Origin: Bactrocera neohumeralis
Taxonomy: Eukaryota; Arthropoda; Insecta; Diptera; Tephritidae
DNA length: 64,000 bases
Reading direction: 5' to 3'
NCBI RefSeq assembly: GCF_024586455.1
Contig: NC_065921.1
Coordinates: forward strand, 47,576,574 to 47,640,573
The notes under the pieces were generated by a model. It did not search any database, was not told the origin of the DNA, and saw only the letters and a program-made list of their open reading frames with translations. A program made the translations under genes and the position numbers. Within the stretch, counting starts at the first letter, position 1. Every line of letters starts with the position of its first letter. This document shows positions 1 through 10,961 of the stretch, in pieces.

Positions 1-814
1 CGAACGAGTCATCAAAAATTGAACTCAACGGATGGATCATCTGAGAAGTAGCTGAGGCCAACATTTCAAAGAGATAAATGCCATAGAATGTTCCCCATTA
101 AATTTGAAGTTTCAGAGTTTTTTCTTTAAAAAAGTAGAGAATATCGAAATGAATCATCCTGTACTAGGAATGGTTTATTGTTTCGTATCATTTTTTGATT
201 TTTCGATTTTGTGCATTTTAAAGCACTGGAAGCACAGCCGCACTGAACAAACAAACAGCTTGTAGTAGAAAGAGTTATAAAACTAATATTTTTCCGGGCA
301 ATTTCTGTAGAAACCAAAATTAAAGTAATTTCAACATAGATTTTAACAAGAATTATTAAACGCGATATAATTACATAAGTTTTAACTAAAAGTACGAGCT
401 TTTAAACGAAATAAAAATATTAAGGTTTCAGTATGAAAATGTGAGAATTTTTTTAATCATATATTCATAACTTTCATTCATTTAAAGCAAAAATTATTAT
501 AATAAAACTATTTGCAATTCAATTGAAACTAAGGTACAATGTAACTAGCAATTTCTTTTTTTGTTATGGTTACTATCCGAAATATATTATATTAAATTCC
601 TTCTGCAAAATTATTCTCTCAACACAAACGCTATTTTTTATCCAACGCAAAGCCTACTGTATGGACCGGAAATGCATTAGAACAATGAGTGCAGCAGAAA
701 CACACAAGTGAAATATATGAAAGAGAACTGTAGCTTGAGCACATTCAAGTACACTCTAGCACGGGGCGAAAACAGCACTAAACTTACAGAGCAATAAAAA
801 TACGTATATAGCAA
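1..814. other. No gene recognised
   Basis: AT-rich sequence with only short random open frames on both strands. I see no coding signature, RNA gene or terminal repeat. It could be host intergenic DNA or decayed transposon sequence. Confidence 0.5.
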
Positions 815-877
815 GAACATATTAAATTCGGTTGCACCGAGGCTACAATATCGCTCACAGGTGGATTATGTACTATA
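815..877 (-). repeat. Terminal part of a non-coding dispersed repeat, cut off by a mariner
   Basis: Reads TTCGGTTGCACCGAGGC near 830, a short CGGT/ACCG hairpin, then a CTCACAGGTG-like stretch. The same design (hairpin near one terminus) occurs at the ends of the mini-me-like copies at 26.7 and 42.5 kb. The rest of this repeat continues at 2017 after the mariner at 878-2016. I infer a Helentron-type non-autonomous element, probably related to the copies at 27.0, 33.2 and 35.1 kb. Confidence 0.5.
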
Positions 878-2016
878 TACAAGGTGAATTCCAACGTAAA
901 CAGGACTTTAAAAAAAAATGTTTTTTTCGGCGAAATCAATTTATTTTATTTAAAATAGTCAGTAGTAGTGCTTCAATACAGCTTTTTGCACTGTCCAGAA
1001 GCATATCGAACGAGTGTTTTAGCTCGTTGGGCGGTATGGCCGCCAGTATGCCATTGCAAGCCTTTTAAATGGCCTCTACGAATGCATAACGCTTTCCTTT
1101 CATGAGCAAATACATTTTTCCGAAAAGGAAGAAGTGGCACCGTGCCATATCAGGTGAACACGGGGAGTGGTTAATGGTTAAACTGTGATTTTTGGTCAAA
1201 TAATCGGTTACAAGCGTCGATCGATGAGACGGCGCTTTATCGTGTAACAAACGCCAACTTACCGCATTTACGTTTTGGCCGAGTGGAACAAATTATTTGG
1301 GCAATATACCCTTGGAATCACAAAAACAAATCAGCATTGTCTTCACTTGTGACTTCTCCTTGCACGATTTTTTGGGTTCCGGCTCTTCCGGTGCCTTCCA
1401 TTCAGCAATCTATCGTATCGTTTCGGGATCTTATTGGAAACACCACGTTTCGTCCTTTTTGACCTCTTTAATGATATCCTTCGAATGTTGGATTCTGAGC
1501 AATTTTTGTTCGTCAGTCAATTTGGGCGGAACAAACCATGCAAGCCATCGTAAGCCAAAATGTTCGGTCAAAATGCGATAAATCGATGTTTTGCAGATGT
1601 TCAATTCCATTTAAATGAATTTCATGATGATTTCGGCTGATTTTTGATGAATTCACGCACAGTTTCGATGGAATTTATGGTGATCACGGATTTTGATTGG
1701 CCCACATGTTGATCGTCATTTATTTCCTCACGACCACTTTGAAAACGTTGAAACCACTCGAGCACTCTGCTACGGGATGGCAATCGCCATAAACTTGTTT
1801 TATCAATTGAAAAGTTTCGGTAAAAGTTTTACCAATTTTAAACATAATGACATTTAAAACGCCATAACCTCAGTACAATTATATGGAATGTCATGAAATT
1901 GTCACTGGACAATCGATAAAGATAGCAGATTCTAACGCACCAAACGACATATAGATGGCACCACCAGGGGCAGTAGATTGGAAAAGATTCCTGTTTACTT
2001 TGGAACGCCCCTTGTA
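878..2016 (-). mobile_element. Mariner element, family 1, copy 1 (defective)
   Basis: About 1.1 kb bounded by imperfect terminal inverted repeats beginning TACAAGG at 878 and ending CCTTGTA at 2016, with CAGGACTT/CCTGTTTACTT just inside. The terminal TA pairs fit the TA target duplication of Tc1/mariner elements. The transposase runs on the minus strand and is broken by stops and frameshifts. The insertion splits the non-coding repeat at 815-877 / 2017-2480. Two more copies lie at 35243-35962 and 51956-52862. Confidence 0.85.
930..1870 (-). pseudogene. Mariner transposase remnant
   Basis: In life this enzyme cuts and pastes its own element through an RNase H-fold DDD catalytic core in the nucleus. 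The minus strand shows pieces in the expected order: DETWC around 1430 (first catalytic Asp region), then HDKAPSHRS near 1245 (second Asp in the HDNAPSH motif), then a YSPD-like stretch and FFLFGKM near 1130. The N-terminal DNA-binding domain is mostly lost; copy 3 at 52.4-52.8 kb preserves it. Several in-frame stops make this copy inactive. Family assignment is firm; the exact subfamily is not determined. Confidence 0.8.
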
Positions 2017-2480
2017 TGGTATAAGAGCGTATAAAAAGAAATTTTTCTTACACCTTTACATGCACAATAATTCGTGCTGAATTTTGTGAAAATATCTCGT
2101 AAAATACAAGGGTTGTATTTTGGGCGAGCAATTAGTAAGACTATATGCTATAGTAGTCCGATCTGAACAATTTCTTTGAAGCATGTAAAGTTTCCCATAA
2201 AGCACTTGATTCCGATCATTCCGTTCGTATGACAGCTTTATGCTATAGAGATCCGACTTCAGGCGGTTCTGACAAATTAGCAACTTCTTGGGGAGAAAAG
2301 GGCATATGCGCAATTTCAGATCTATATCACAAAATCTCAAGGTTAGTTTACGTATATAGTACAAACGGACAGACAGAAGGACGTATAGACAGACATGGTT
2401 AGATTGACTCAGCTTCACGTTAATCATTTAATACATTGATACTTTATGGGGTCTCCGATGTTTTCTTCTAGGTGTTGCAC
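2017..2480 (-). repeat. Main part of the non-coding repeat interrupted by the mariner
   Basis: On the minus strand this starts near 2480 with an ACACCTAGAAGAAAACATCG stretch, then GTCTGTC-type repeats near 2370-2400, a CCTTTTCTCCCCAAG stretch near 2300, and repeated phrases of the type GGACTACTATAGCATATAG. The same phrases occur in the same order at 26985-27415, 33225-33480 and 35066-35232. The 123-codon open frame here (2056-2427) is therefore repeat sequence, not a gene. Structure and GTCY tract resemble mini-me/DINE-1-like elements of Diptera (from memory). Confidence 0.6.
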
Positions 2481-3234
2481 GGTATAAAAAACAAACAAAA
2501 ATAAAAGTATATGAGTTGCAAACGAAACATAAAATTAATGAAAATGCATTAATACACACGCGTCAATTGAAATTTAGCGGTGAGAGCGATAAAGAGAAAT
2601 TGTATAATATTTGCAATATAGAATGAAATTTCAATAAACAATTTATGGTTTAAATTGTCTCATATATTTTACTCATGAAATTCTTTTCTGACTAATTTTG
2701 CAAGGTTTCCGATATTTATTAAATTTATTTTAAGTATTTCACAAATTCGTTTTTACAAGAGTTCTTCATACAAAACAAACATAAAAATATCTGGCGCCAT
2801 CCACCTTCTCTAACAATGTTCCTTACTGAAATAAATAAGGTGCTCAACTTGTGCATCTTCCAGGAAGGTGTTGTTGTTGAATAGAATGATAAGAACTCTA
2901 AAAATTTCGCATAAACACCGCATTTTTTTAGAGCAGATAAAATATTTTCGCCATACTTTTTTAAGCATTCACCGCATATATGCAAAATAAATGCTTCAAA
3001 ATATCCTCGAAGCTGTTGGTATTGCAAAAGGAGACGGCATAGATCCCCGTTAAGAAATGTGCAGAACAAATTTTAATAACAGTCACTGGCTATCACTTGT
3101 ATCGAGCAGACGTGTGTTTTTTCGCGTTGCTTTTTGCGCCTGATTCTTTGAGTGATTACTCAGTGTTTTTTGTTCTTTGAAGTGATCTAATTGATCTAAT
3201 CAGTACTCTCTAGTATACTGTAAAGTATAGAAAA
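2481..3234. other. No gene recognised; upstream flank of the I-type LINE
   Basis: A 114-codon minus-strand frame (2725-3069) has no domain I recognise. The last 150 bases, rich in T and containing TGATCTAAT repeats, could be the 5' untranslated region of the following LINE, but I cannot place its 5' end. Confidence 0.35.
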
Positions 3235-3265
3235 TACAAATTCATAGTTTGGAATATAAGAAACA

Positions 3266-4372
3266 ATGATCCCCGGCCCCCCAATCTTGGAGATAACCGA
3301 TTCGCCTTGCTGGCTTCCCCAAACAAACCGAAAAAAAATAAATAAAAATTTACAAGTGAGAAATTCTAAATACGTTGTCATTTCGTCCGTTGACATAAAT
3401 AAACCATTAAATAGGTATAACTGCTTTGAAATTAATATTAGTAGGTATGCAAAGAAATCATGAGAATCATAGAATTACGTGACGTAACTCTATGCTTATT
3501 ACTAAGAGACAAATCAACCGCCGAAAAGTTTATTCGTACTAAATTCTTACATGGTTTCTGTAAAGTGAATTCAAAATACCATGAAAAACTCAATTATACT
3601 AAAGGCATAATATATGCGCCATATTTAATCGATCTAAGTGAAGAGGAAATCATCAATAATTTAGATGACTAAGGAGTTGTAGGAGTACACAAATTCTCCA
3701 GAAACATAGATGGAAAACCAAAACATACCGGAGTCTGTCTTCTTACTTTTGACAAGTACCACCTTCCCAATCACACTGATGTCACATGGCATTCAGTCAA
3801 GGTTAGACCTTATTTCCCTAAACCTATGCAATGCAAAAACTACGGTAAATTAAATCATACTGCAAAACGCTGCAACAACCCAAAAATGTGCGAACACTGT
3901 AACAAAAAACCAGTATAAAGCATACTATTGATCAATAACAAAATCTAACACCAAACATCATCTCCTTTTCTCAAATCCCAAACAGTGATAACGAACTATA
4001 TGAATTCTATCACAACGTATAACCAAACACCAAAACCTTCTACTTGCACAGAAAAACAATAACATTCCTTCACAAAACAACAATCCAACAGAAACAAATA
4101 ATACTTCAAATAGCTTTATCTACAACAACAACAGCGACCAACAACATCCAACAGAAACAAATAATACTTCAAATAGCTTTATCTACAACAACAACAGCGA
4201 CCAACAACATATCAGCAACGAAAACACAATAAATCTGAACCCAATTGCCTCCCTCAATTCTCTTTTCACTAGTCCTTCCCCCATGCATGCAACAAATCAC
4301 CCTCACCAATTAATAAACAAGTCCAACAATAATAAACATATATTCACATTGTTATATGTATGTGTGAAATAA
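3266..4372 (+). pseudogene. I-type LINE ORF1 (gag-like nucleic-acid-binding protein), frameshifted
   Basis: ORF1 protein binds element RNA and forms ribonucleoprotein particles. A first frame (3266-3463) begins MIPGPPILEI; a second (3460-3672) carries FIRTKFLHGF and TKGIIYAPYL, typical of I/jockey gag. After a stop at 3671 the frame continues with VGVHKFSRNIDGKP and reaches a zinc-knuckle region at about 3826-3914. The first knuckle reads CKNYGKLNHTAKRC, so the second Cys of CX2CX4HX4C is Tyr. A low-complexity Asn/Thr/Gln tail follows, containing a perfect 63 bp tandem duplication (4084-4209). Confidence 0.75.
4084..4209 (+). repeat. Perfect 63 bp tandem duplication in the LINE ORF1 tail
   Basis: Two adjacent identical 63 bp units, 4084-4146 and 4147-4209, both beginning TCCAACAGAAACAAATAATA. 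The period is a multiple of three, so it duplicates 21 residues (PTETNNTSNSF... type) in frame. Confidence 0.9.
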
Positions 4373-4409
4373 TATGAAATAATAATACTCCCACAACTGT
4401 CTAAATCAA

Positions 4410-6278
4410 TGATTTGAATTTTGCAGAGGAACGTCCACGGATATTTCATTAATTATCACGAATTGCAGCTATTAATTAAAGATTTGAAACCTTCAGTCTT
4501 ATGTTTACAAGATATCCTAAACCTCCATGTGGCCATATTGGATTTTTCTTTAATAACCCTCAAACAAACAAACAAGGTGTTGCAATTTTTGTAAAAGAAG
4601 ACATACTACATAAAATGGCTTTCACCGATAATACCTTACTCACTATCGCGATCGAGATACTAATCATCCCGAAACTAACAATAATTAATACCTACATCCC
4701 ACCTAAACAAAATTTCTCCTGTTCAGACACCACACAGTCATATACTTTGGATGGTTGGTTTTAACTCATGGAGCCTGATTAGGGGTTCTCCTTTATCAAA
4801 AATTTAAAATGGTTTGTTATGCAGTAATCTCATACTTTTAAATGATGACAGCCCTACACACTTCTCCCATCAATCTTTCACTCATGTACATGCTACTACA
4901 TGTTCCACCAATACTTTCCCTTTATGTTCTTGGAAGTTCCTTAGTGACCTTCGTGGTTGAGATCACTTCCCGTTGGTGATATAAATCGGATTTCACGCCA
5001 ATTAAAATAGCTACAAAGATCTTTGCTTATCGATATCGAATGAATTTATTGTTTCTAATAATATCAACCAAGAAGCTGCACATATACGGAAAATAATATG
5101 TTCGTTAGCACACCACACCATACCTCAAACCAAGAATTCATATCAAGACCGATATAAGCAATGGTGGAATAGTGAACTAGAAAATCTTAGATCACTAAAA
5201 TCACCTCCAAGGTTTAGACAGGATTACCTGAGATATGTTAAGAAATATCCCGCCAGACGTTAAAAATAGAATAGTTAATCTTTACAATAAAATTCTTTCA
5301 GACGGTATATCCTCAAAGTTGGAAAATAGCTGAAATTATTCCAATACCGAAACCTGAGAAATCACTACCAGAACTTACTAGCTATAGACCTATTTTGCTG
5401 CTAACTAATCACTCAAAACCAAGTTGCATTCCGAAAAAAAAGCTACAATAGACGCCATTTTACACTTCGAGCCCCATTGTTATTTCCAACAAAGGGCACG
5501 TTACTTGCTTAGACTTTGAGAAAGCGTACGATCATATCGGTCTCCACAAAGTTCTGAAACATATAGCTAATTGGGAATTAGGACCGAAGATATACAATCT
5601 ACTCAAAAATCTTCTTACTAATCGTAAATTTCGGGTTAAAGTTCACAATCATTATTCTCACTGTTTCCCGTTAGAGAATGGAGCTCCTGAAGGTTGTCCC
5701 TTATCTGTCGTCATATTTATAATTGTATTTAATGAAATCAAATTTACTATCAAATTACCCAGTCGACCATTGTATTATGCAGATGATATTCTGATTTTTT
5801 CGAAACAACTTAATATGAATAACTTCAAACTAACTTTAATCGAAAAACTCGAAATAAATAAAATATCCAATTCTCACATCTGGCGCTAAGTTATCATTAG
5901 ATAAATGTAATATCTTACATATTTGTCGTAAAAGAAAATGTAATAATATTAACATCACTTTTAAGAACATAAGAATACCTGACAGTAAGACGAAGCCTAA
6001 GGGCATTTCCAACCTCCAGCACCAATAGCATACTTGCTGAATCCGGAATGCCACACATAAACGAAAGACTGACACGACGCAAACGAACGCTCAAGTTCCC
6101 TTCAACGATATAAATTTTCTTAAAGCACGTCCATGAAATGGATATTTCCCTAACACCTAAGCCTCCGAAGATTAGCAAGCGCCCACCATGGGCTCTATCC
6201 TCTTCTGTTATAGAAGACAATCTAATGAGATGGAACAAAGCTTCCACGAACTGTGAGGTGTATAAACAACTCTTTATA
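4410..6278 (+). pseudogene. I-type LINE ORF2, endonuclease and reverse transcriptase part
   Basis: This enzyme nicks target DNA and reverse-transcribes element RNA onto the nick. Endonuclease remnants start near 4425 (NVHGYFINYHELQ, then LKPSVLCLQD), followed by GVAIFVKED and IINTYIPPK up to about 4740. RT remnants start near 5150 (YKQWWNSELENLRS) and include IAEIIPIPKP, SYRPI, DFEKAYDHI (catalytic Asp motif A) near 5510, NGAPEGCPLS near 5690 (normally PQGS-type) and YYADDILIF at about 5773-5800 (catalytic YADD). Multiple stops and frameshifts, and a gap between EN and RT, make it non-functional. The frame ends where the mariner is inserted at 6279. Confidence 0.8.
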
Positions 6279-7175
6279 CAGGGTCCGGCACTCGAAGTAA
6301 CCAATTAAAAAAGCCATTAATTCGGTTTGGAAAATTATTATTTTTAATTATTTTTATTTATTTTAAAGCACAAAATATGTGAAAAAAATCATAAATTCAG
6401 GACCAATTCACTTTTACTCGATATGACCACCTTTTGCCTTAACTATGGCCTTGAGACGGTCAAAAAACGAATCGCAAGGATTGTGTGGTCGTAATGAAGT
6501 CCGGAACGTTGTTTTTCTGCTATTCTTGGTTTACTCGCGCTTTGTGAGACGGTGTTGAGTCTTGTTGAAACGTCCATGGTTTGTGACCGAAATGTTTGTT
6601 TGCCCACGGCTTCAAAGCAGCCTCCAAAACACTTTCCCGATAATATGTCGCATTTGGTGGTCAACCGATGACTTAGATTCTCGTATGAACGGTCGGTCAA
6701 GTAAACCCTATCGTTTTGAGAGTTTACGAATTGCTCAATTGGAAAAATTTTTTCGTCGGAAAACACAATGTTCGGAATTTGACCGCTTTCGGCCAAGCGA
6801 AGCAACTTCATCGCTCTTTCAAGTCTTACTTGTTGCTGCTTCGGTGTGAGATCATGGGCCTTTTGGAACTTGTAAGGCTTGACCTTGAGCTCATTTTTCA
6901 ATACGCGTCGGATGCTGCGGTCGGATATTTTCAGTTCTCTGGACATTTGATTGGCACTTCGCGTAGATTTCGCTCAAGTTGCTTCTTCACTTTCCGAACC
7001 ATATCACATTCCATTGAATTCCATCGCTGATCTCTTTTTTTGCGCTCACTTTTGGCAAAACGCTTTTGAACACTTGTGAACAATACTCCGAACTGTCATT
7101 CAGCAAATTAATAAACAGCTGATTCCAGTGCGACAGCAGCGCGAACGGTCTCCACACTTCGAATGCCGGACCCTG
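6279..7175 (-). mobile_element. maT/mori-like mariner inserted in the I-type LINE
   Basis: Terminal inverted repeats of about 18 bp match with one difference: CAGGGTCCGGCACTCGAA at 6279 and its complement ending CCGGACCCTG at 7175. TA dinucleotides directly flank both ends (6277-6278 and 7176-7177). Length is 897 bp, so it is internally deleted relative to an autonomous element of about 1.3 kb. The coding direction is opposite to the host LINE. Confidence 0.88.
6443..6946 (-). pseudogene. maT-like mariner transposase, internally deleted
   Basis: A 167-codon frame with a helix-turn-helix stretch (KISDRSIRRVLKNELKVKPY), a basic linker (KAHDLTPKQQQVRLERA), then VFSDEKIFPIEQFVNSQNDR, which carries the first catalytic Asp region (SDEK). 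This wording is typical of the mori/maT lineage with a DD37D spacing. After TTKCDI the central catalytic part is missing: sequence jumps to the VLEAALKPW-like region and, in another frame, to a TFQQDS-PSHKARVNQE-like stretch near 6560 (second Asp). Upstream N-terminal codons continue towards 7060. Clearly inactive; family call is from recalled family motifs. Confidence 0.8.
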
Positions 7176-7177
7176 TA

Positions 7178-7830
7178 CAACGCGAAAGAATGCTCAATTC
7201 AAAATGATGAAAATTCGTTAACACAGATGGGTCAAAAAACTCCAACAGCACAGAATTCGAAAATACCGCTGAAAAAGAAACTATCCAATGTTTCACGACC
7301 TGCAAAGGCAGAAATGTAATCTGTACCGACAGTATAGCAACAATCACAGCCATTCAAAATACATCCAACAGCAGCCCTCTATTCAGAGAAATTCGGGACA
7401 AATTAATTGATAATCAAAGAAAAGTTAAACTGCTGTGGATTTCAGGCCACTGTGACATTCCAGATAACAAACTCGTTGATAAAGAAGCAAAAAACGTCAC
7501 CCGTAGTCCATGCATTTCGATGAAAACTTAAGCAAGCAAGGACATTTTGCGATTCGTAAAAAACTATTCAAAAGTTAAAGCGAAAGCAGTATGCGATTCC
7601 TTTGACAACCGCTATCGACGCATAAATCCTTAACAGAGAAAAGCAGTATACCCTTCCGCATGCAGCATCCCGCAGATCATAATTTTCACACGACTTCGCT
7701 TCGGACACTGTATCTTAACTCACCAACATATTCTGGAGCGGAACATATCGCCTGGCTGGCCGCTATGCAACAGTTCAACAAACTCCGTAGAACACAGTGT
7801 TCACATGACTTATGAGCTTTCCACAGTTTC
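7178..7830 (+). pseudogene. I-type LINE ORF2, RNase H and C-terminal tail
   Basis: RNase H degrades the RNA strand after reverse transcription. Visible motifs are NTDGSKNS near 7220 (first catalytic Asp), CTDSIATITAIQN near 7320 (DS motif) and LLWISGHCDIPDNKLVDKEA near 7430-7490 (catalytic His/Asp). A C-terminal tail follows with RLRFGHCILTHQHILERN near 7690 and a Cys/His-like region, as in I elements. Frameshifts and stops interrupt it. It resumes immediately after the mariner. Confidence 0.8.
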
Positions 7831-8139
7831 ACAGCTCCACAGCTTTCAGTCCCAAAACTGTGTTTTCTTTCAAACAGCGAAGAACAACTTCAACCAAAAC
7901 CGAAAAATAATTCGCAAAGTTAATCAAAAAATTAATAATCAATACCTCAAATTTGTAAAATTCGAAATAAAATCGTGATAATTTAAGAGACAAAACAAAA
8001 TCAAACAAGCGCGAATAGAATAAAATTATTATATAGGTACATAAGTATATCGATTTGTATATGTACCCCACAATCAAAAATAACCTATTTTCAAATTAAG
8101 AGCCAAACCACTTTCTAATATACATATATTCATATTCTC
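7831..8139 (+). other. Likely 3' region of the I-type LINE and flank
   Basis: AT-rich sequence without coding signal. The last recognisable LINE codons fade near 7870-8030. I do not see a clear 3' tail of TAA repeats, so the element's 3' end is uncertain. Confidence 0.35.
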
Positions 8140-8560
8140 ATAGAAATGGACGTAGGAGGTGTACAAATTGTCTCCGAGACATTGAGGTCCAAAATCGTTA
8201 CACCCAAAGCGTCGGCTGCACCCGTTGCCGCTCCAATGACCACGGTTATGCGACCACCGCCATCCGCCGCAGCAGTCAGGGAGATCAGGGAAGAGCACCT
8301 ATTGAAGCCACAGGGCCTCCACGATGCAGCCTGTGCCATCGCCCACACGCCCTGAAACGATGCACCATATTCCAGAGTATGAAGCCCACTCAAAGACAAC
8401 AGGTTGCAAAAGGTATACAAGTGTCTCAATTGTACACACATACTCGTATTGAACATCTGTCCTACGCTTTGTAACGTACGACGAGATTTCGTCGAATTCT
8501 CTCCTTCGAAACTTCTCCAAGAACCAATAACTGCCAACATAAAAAATATTTACCATTTCA
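8140..8560 (+). pseudogene. Gag-like zinc-knuckle fragment, class unassigned
   Basis: Different forward frames give CSLCHRPHALKRCTIFQSMK near 8320 followed by PTQRQQVAKG, then KCLNCTHILVLNICPTLC near 8415-8465, then a FVEFSPSKLL-like stretch. This resembles the Cys-rich CSLC...RC...NCL...C...HHTLLH module common in insect retrotransposon gag proteins and gag-derived host genes. At least one frameshift separates the two halves. No other gag or pol part follows before the Helitron at 8632. I cannot say whether it came from an LTR element, a LINE or a domesticated gene. Confidence 0.45.
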
Positions 8561-8631
8561 TCTCCAGAACCCAATTAAAGCATCTTATCCAAAATCTACC
8601 TAACATCATTATCTCAGCTTTGTATACATTA

Positions 8632-9800
8632 CTAGCTGACCCCGCAGCCGTTGTCCTGCGTGAAATTATGTGTTTTGAAATGAAAAGAAAGTTAAATTTA
8701 TCATTTAATTTTTGTTTTTTTTTTTTTCAATGTAACGCAGCTTGATAACAACATTTTTTGGTTTCTGTTCCGGTGTATAGAAAAGATGGTTTTCCAACTC
8801 GTGAGCACGCCACGGTCGTGTGAAAAACATAACATTTCCAAATTTATGTCTCACACTATGCGGCTATCTTTAGGTGATTGTCATCTCACATGCAATTTTC
8901 ACTGGAAACGAAATACGTTTGAACTTGAAATGAATCAAGCATTCTGCCCCTTGTATTCGATAGGTGCGTCACAATCAGTCGGGTTCCAATACACAGTTTC
9001 GTGGCATGATGATTGCGAAACATAATAACGACGCAAATGATGCGGTGGCATACCAAGCCTGTCCAAAGAATTTAGAAATACCACTGGATAATTCACGGCG
9101 CCGTCTTCATTGTCAAGACGATCGATCGATTTGTATGAGCGCAAGTCTCCCGGAATTTGACTTTGAATCTTCCAGTTTAAGTCAACAACATCGGTATTTT
9201 TGGCAGCTAACATTGTGCGTGCACTTAAGGAATCGTAGTTACGATGATTTGGCCAATGTCCGAACATTTGTGATGAGTTCATCTTTCGTGAATTGACAAA
9301 GGGAAGATGGAATTGATATCGAACCACCGGAAATATCAACCACCAAACCACCGGAAGTATCAACCATTTCCAATTTTTAGCGAAGGCCATGTAAAATGTC
9401 TTCGGCAATGTCTTTTTTGTTCGTATCCCATAATTGACGCGGATTTGAAGGTTGATATGTCGAAATGATTATCGCGAAAGGTGTGCGAACTTCATTTTCA
9501 TTCCAGTGATTAACGTGTTCCAGCAATTGTAATTGCTGGCTTACTTCTCCAAAACTTTTGCACACCATACCATTCACAGTAAGCAATGACTCAAATAAAG
9601 TTGAACCGCGTGCATTAATCAATAGAAACCGAAGGTAGAAGCAGTCGTCGTTTTTCGGGTGGATTGTGTAAATTCGTCCTAATGCATTAATTGAGAACAT
9701 ATCTGGATCTCAATCTACTGGTTGGCCTTGCTTTCTGCGCAACTATTTCTTCGACGATACATTCCATGTATAATATCAGGGTATTTCCGAATAGAGCAAC
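8632..9800 (-). mobile_element. Helitron 3' portion, minus strand (copy 1)
   Basis: The minus strand ends at 8632 with GGGGTCAGCTAG followed by T, a Helitron CTAG/T terminus. This end matches the plus-strand Helitron ending at 21881 over roughly its last 300 bases. Coding matter above it is Helitron helicase. The 5' part with Rep is absent; similarity fades near 9800. Orientation is opposite to copy 2. Confidence 0.8.
8935..9790 (-). pseudogene. Helitron helicase remnant
   Basis: The Helitron protein combines a HUH-type Rep nuclease with a Pif1-family helicase for rolling-circle transposition. Here 9790-9377 encodes the linker between Rep and helicase (INALGRIYTIHPKNDDCFYL, then LLEHVNHW and IISTYQPSNPRQLWD). 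A second frame (9408-8935) gives the helicase C-terminal part: ARTMLAAKNTDV, LNWKIQSQIPGDL, NYPVVFLNSL and GMPPHHLR. The helicase Walker motifs between them are deleted. Weak C-terminal codons continue to the 3' terminus. Non-functional. Confidence 0.8.
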
Positions 9801-10961
9801 GTTCTCGTAAACAAATCACTGACGAAAGTTGAGAAAAAACTCGTCAATTTTAATTTTGTTGCTGGCGGTGTTTCCACTGGCTGTACTGTATTCTTTGAGT
9901 TGAAATACACATTTAATATAAACACATAAATAGCATAGTTTGAATTTGGTTAGCATTTTCATTAATGTTTAAAATGAAAAAAGTGATTATAGTGACATAA
10001 CTACAATAGTTGGACATATGCTACCGCGGAGTTTTTGTTGACATTATGATGTTCTTCAATATTGTTGTACATTATTTTGTTCTATCGCTAATAGTTTCGG
10101 CAGCGCATTCAACGAAAGACATTTTAAGACTCATTTTTCTACACATTCGGTTACATTGCTCAAATTTTACCCAGGATCCCTAATTTTTTTTTCAAAATGA
10201 AATGTAGCCTATGTCAAATTGGAAGAATGTAGCATTCTATTGGTGAAAGAATTTTTTAAATCGGCCCCGTACTTTTTGAGCCTATTCATTACAAACATAC
10301 AAAAATAGGTACAAATCTTTCCTCTTTATAATATTAGTGAAGATATGCACTAAACCTAAAATTAATTCAATTTCTGTACATACTTTTAATCAATGCGTAT
10401 GCTTGGAAATATTAGCTTTAGCATTTGTACAAATTTATATATACATATATATGTATATAATAATTTATATTTGTAATACACATATGTATGTGCTTATAAT
10501 ACAATACTTCCTCATTAAGCATAACCATAACTCATAACTAATATTTTATAATAAAATGTACAAATTAATATTTTATAGGTATTGTAATTATTTATAATTG
10601 TATTTCCTTCAATAAATAAATAAATTTTAATAAAAAAATTCATAAGAACTGTGTTAGTTACACCAATTTGAATTCTTGAAAAAAATATACCAAGACTCTA
10701 CTAGTATTCGCTTTAATAGTTTTCACTAGTTTTATAAGCCACTTAACAATTTTTGTCTTATTTACCCTTCACCATGTAAACTAGTTATCGACTTTAAGAA
10801 TTTTAAGTCCAAAATACCGGATTGAAAAAATATTAATCCAAGAATCGCTGAAATATTTGTTAAAGCAAATTGAAAACAAATACACCAACTGAATTAAAGT
10901 AAATGTATGTAAAATATCTTTAAAAATATGTAAGACAAGTTTGAAAAAAAAAATATTTTTT
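9801..10961. other. No gene recognised; AT-rich with a TA-rich microsatellite
   Basis: No coding or terminal-repeat signal that I can support. Around 10434-10500 there is TATATACATATATATGTA-type low-complexity sequence, and near 10610 short AAAT repeats. Could be host DNA or an eroded element. Confidence 0.45.

Larger units (their letters stand above)
3235..8030 (+). mobile_element. I-clade LINE (non-LTR retrotransposon), decayed and split by a mariner
   Basis: The order is ORF1 with a zinc knuckle, apurinic-type endonuclease, reverse transcriptase, RNase H and a C-terminal zinc-type tail. An RNase H domain in ORF2 is characteristic of the I clade. Both ORFs carry many frameshifts and stops. 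A maT-like mariner (6279-7175) sits between RT and RNase H; reading resumes in the RNase H directly after it. Removing that insertion leaves about 3.9 kb, shorter than a full I element (about 5.4 kb), so internal deletions are likely, notably between EN and RT around 4.8-5.3 kb. Boundaries are approximate. Confidence 0.8.

Noticed and set aside
2056..2427. 123-codon minus-strand frame
   Set aside because: It lies entirely within a dispersed non-coding repeat with other copies at 27.0 and 33.2 kb in which the frame is not kept.
2725..3069. 114-codon minus-strand frame rich in Cys and Leu
   Set aside because: No domain, no splice or start context, and no homolog I recognise; chance frame is as likely.
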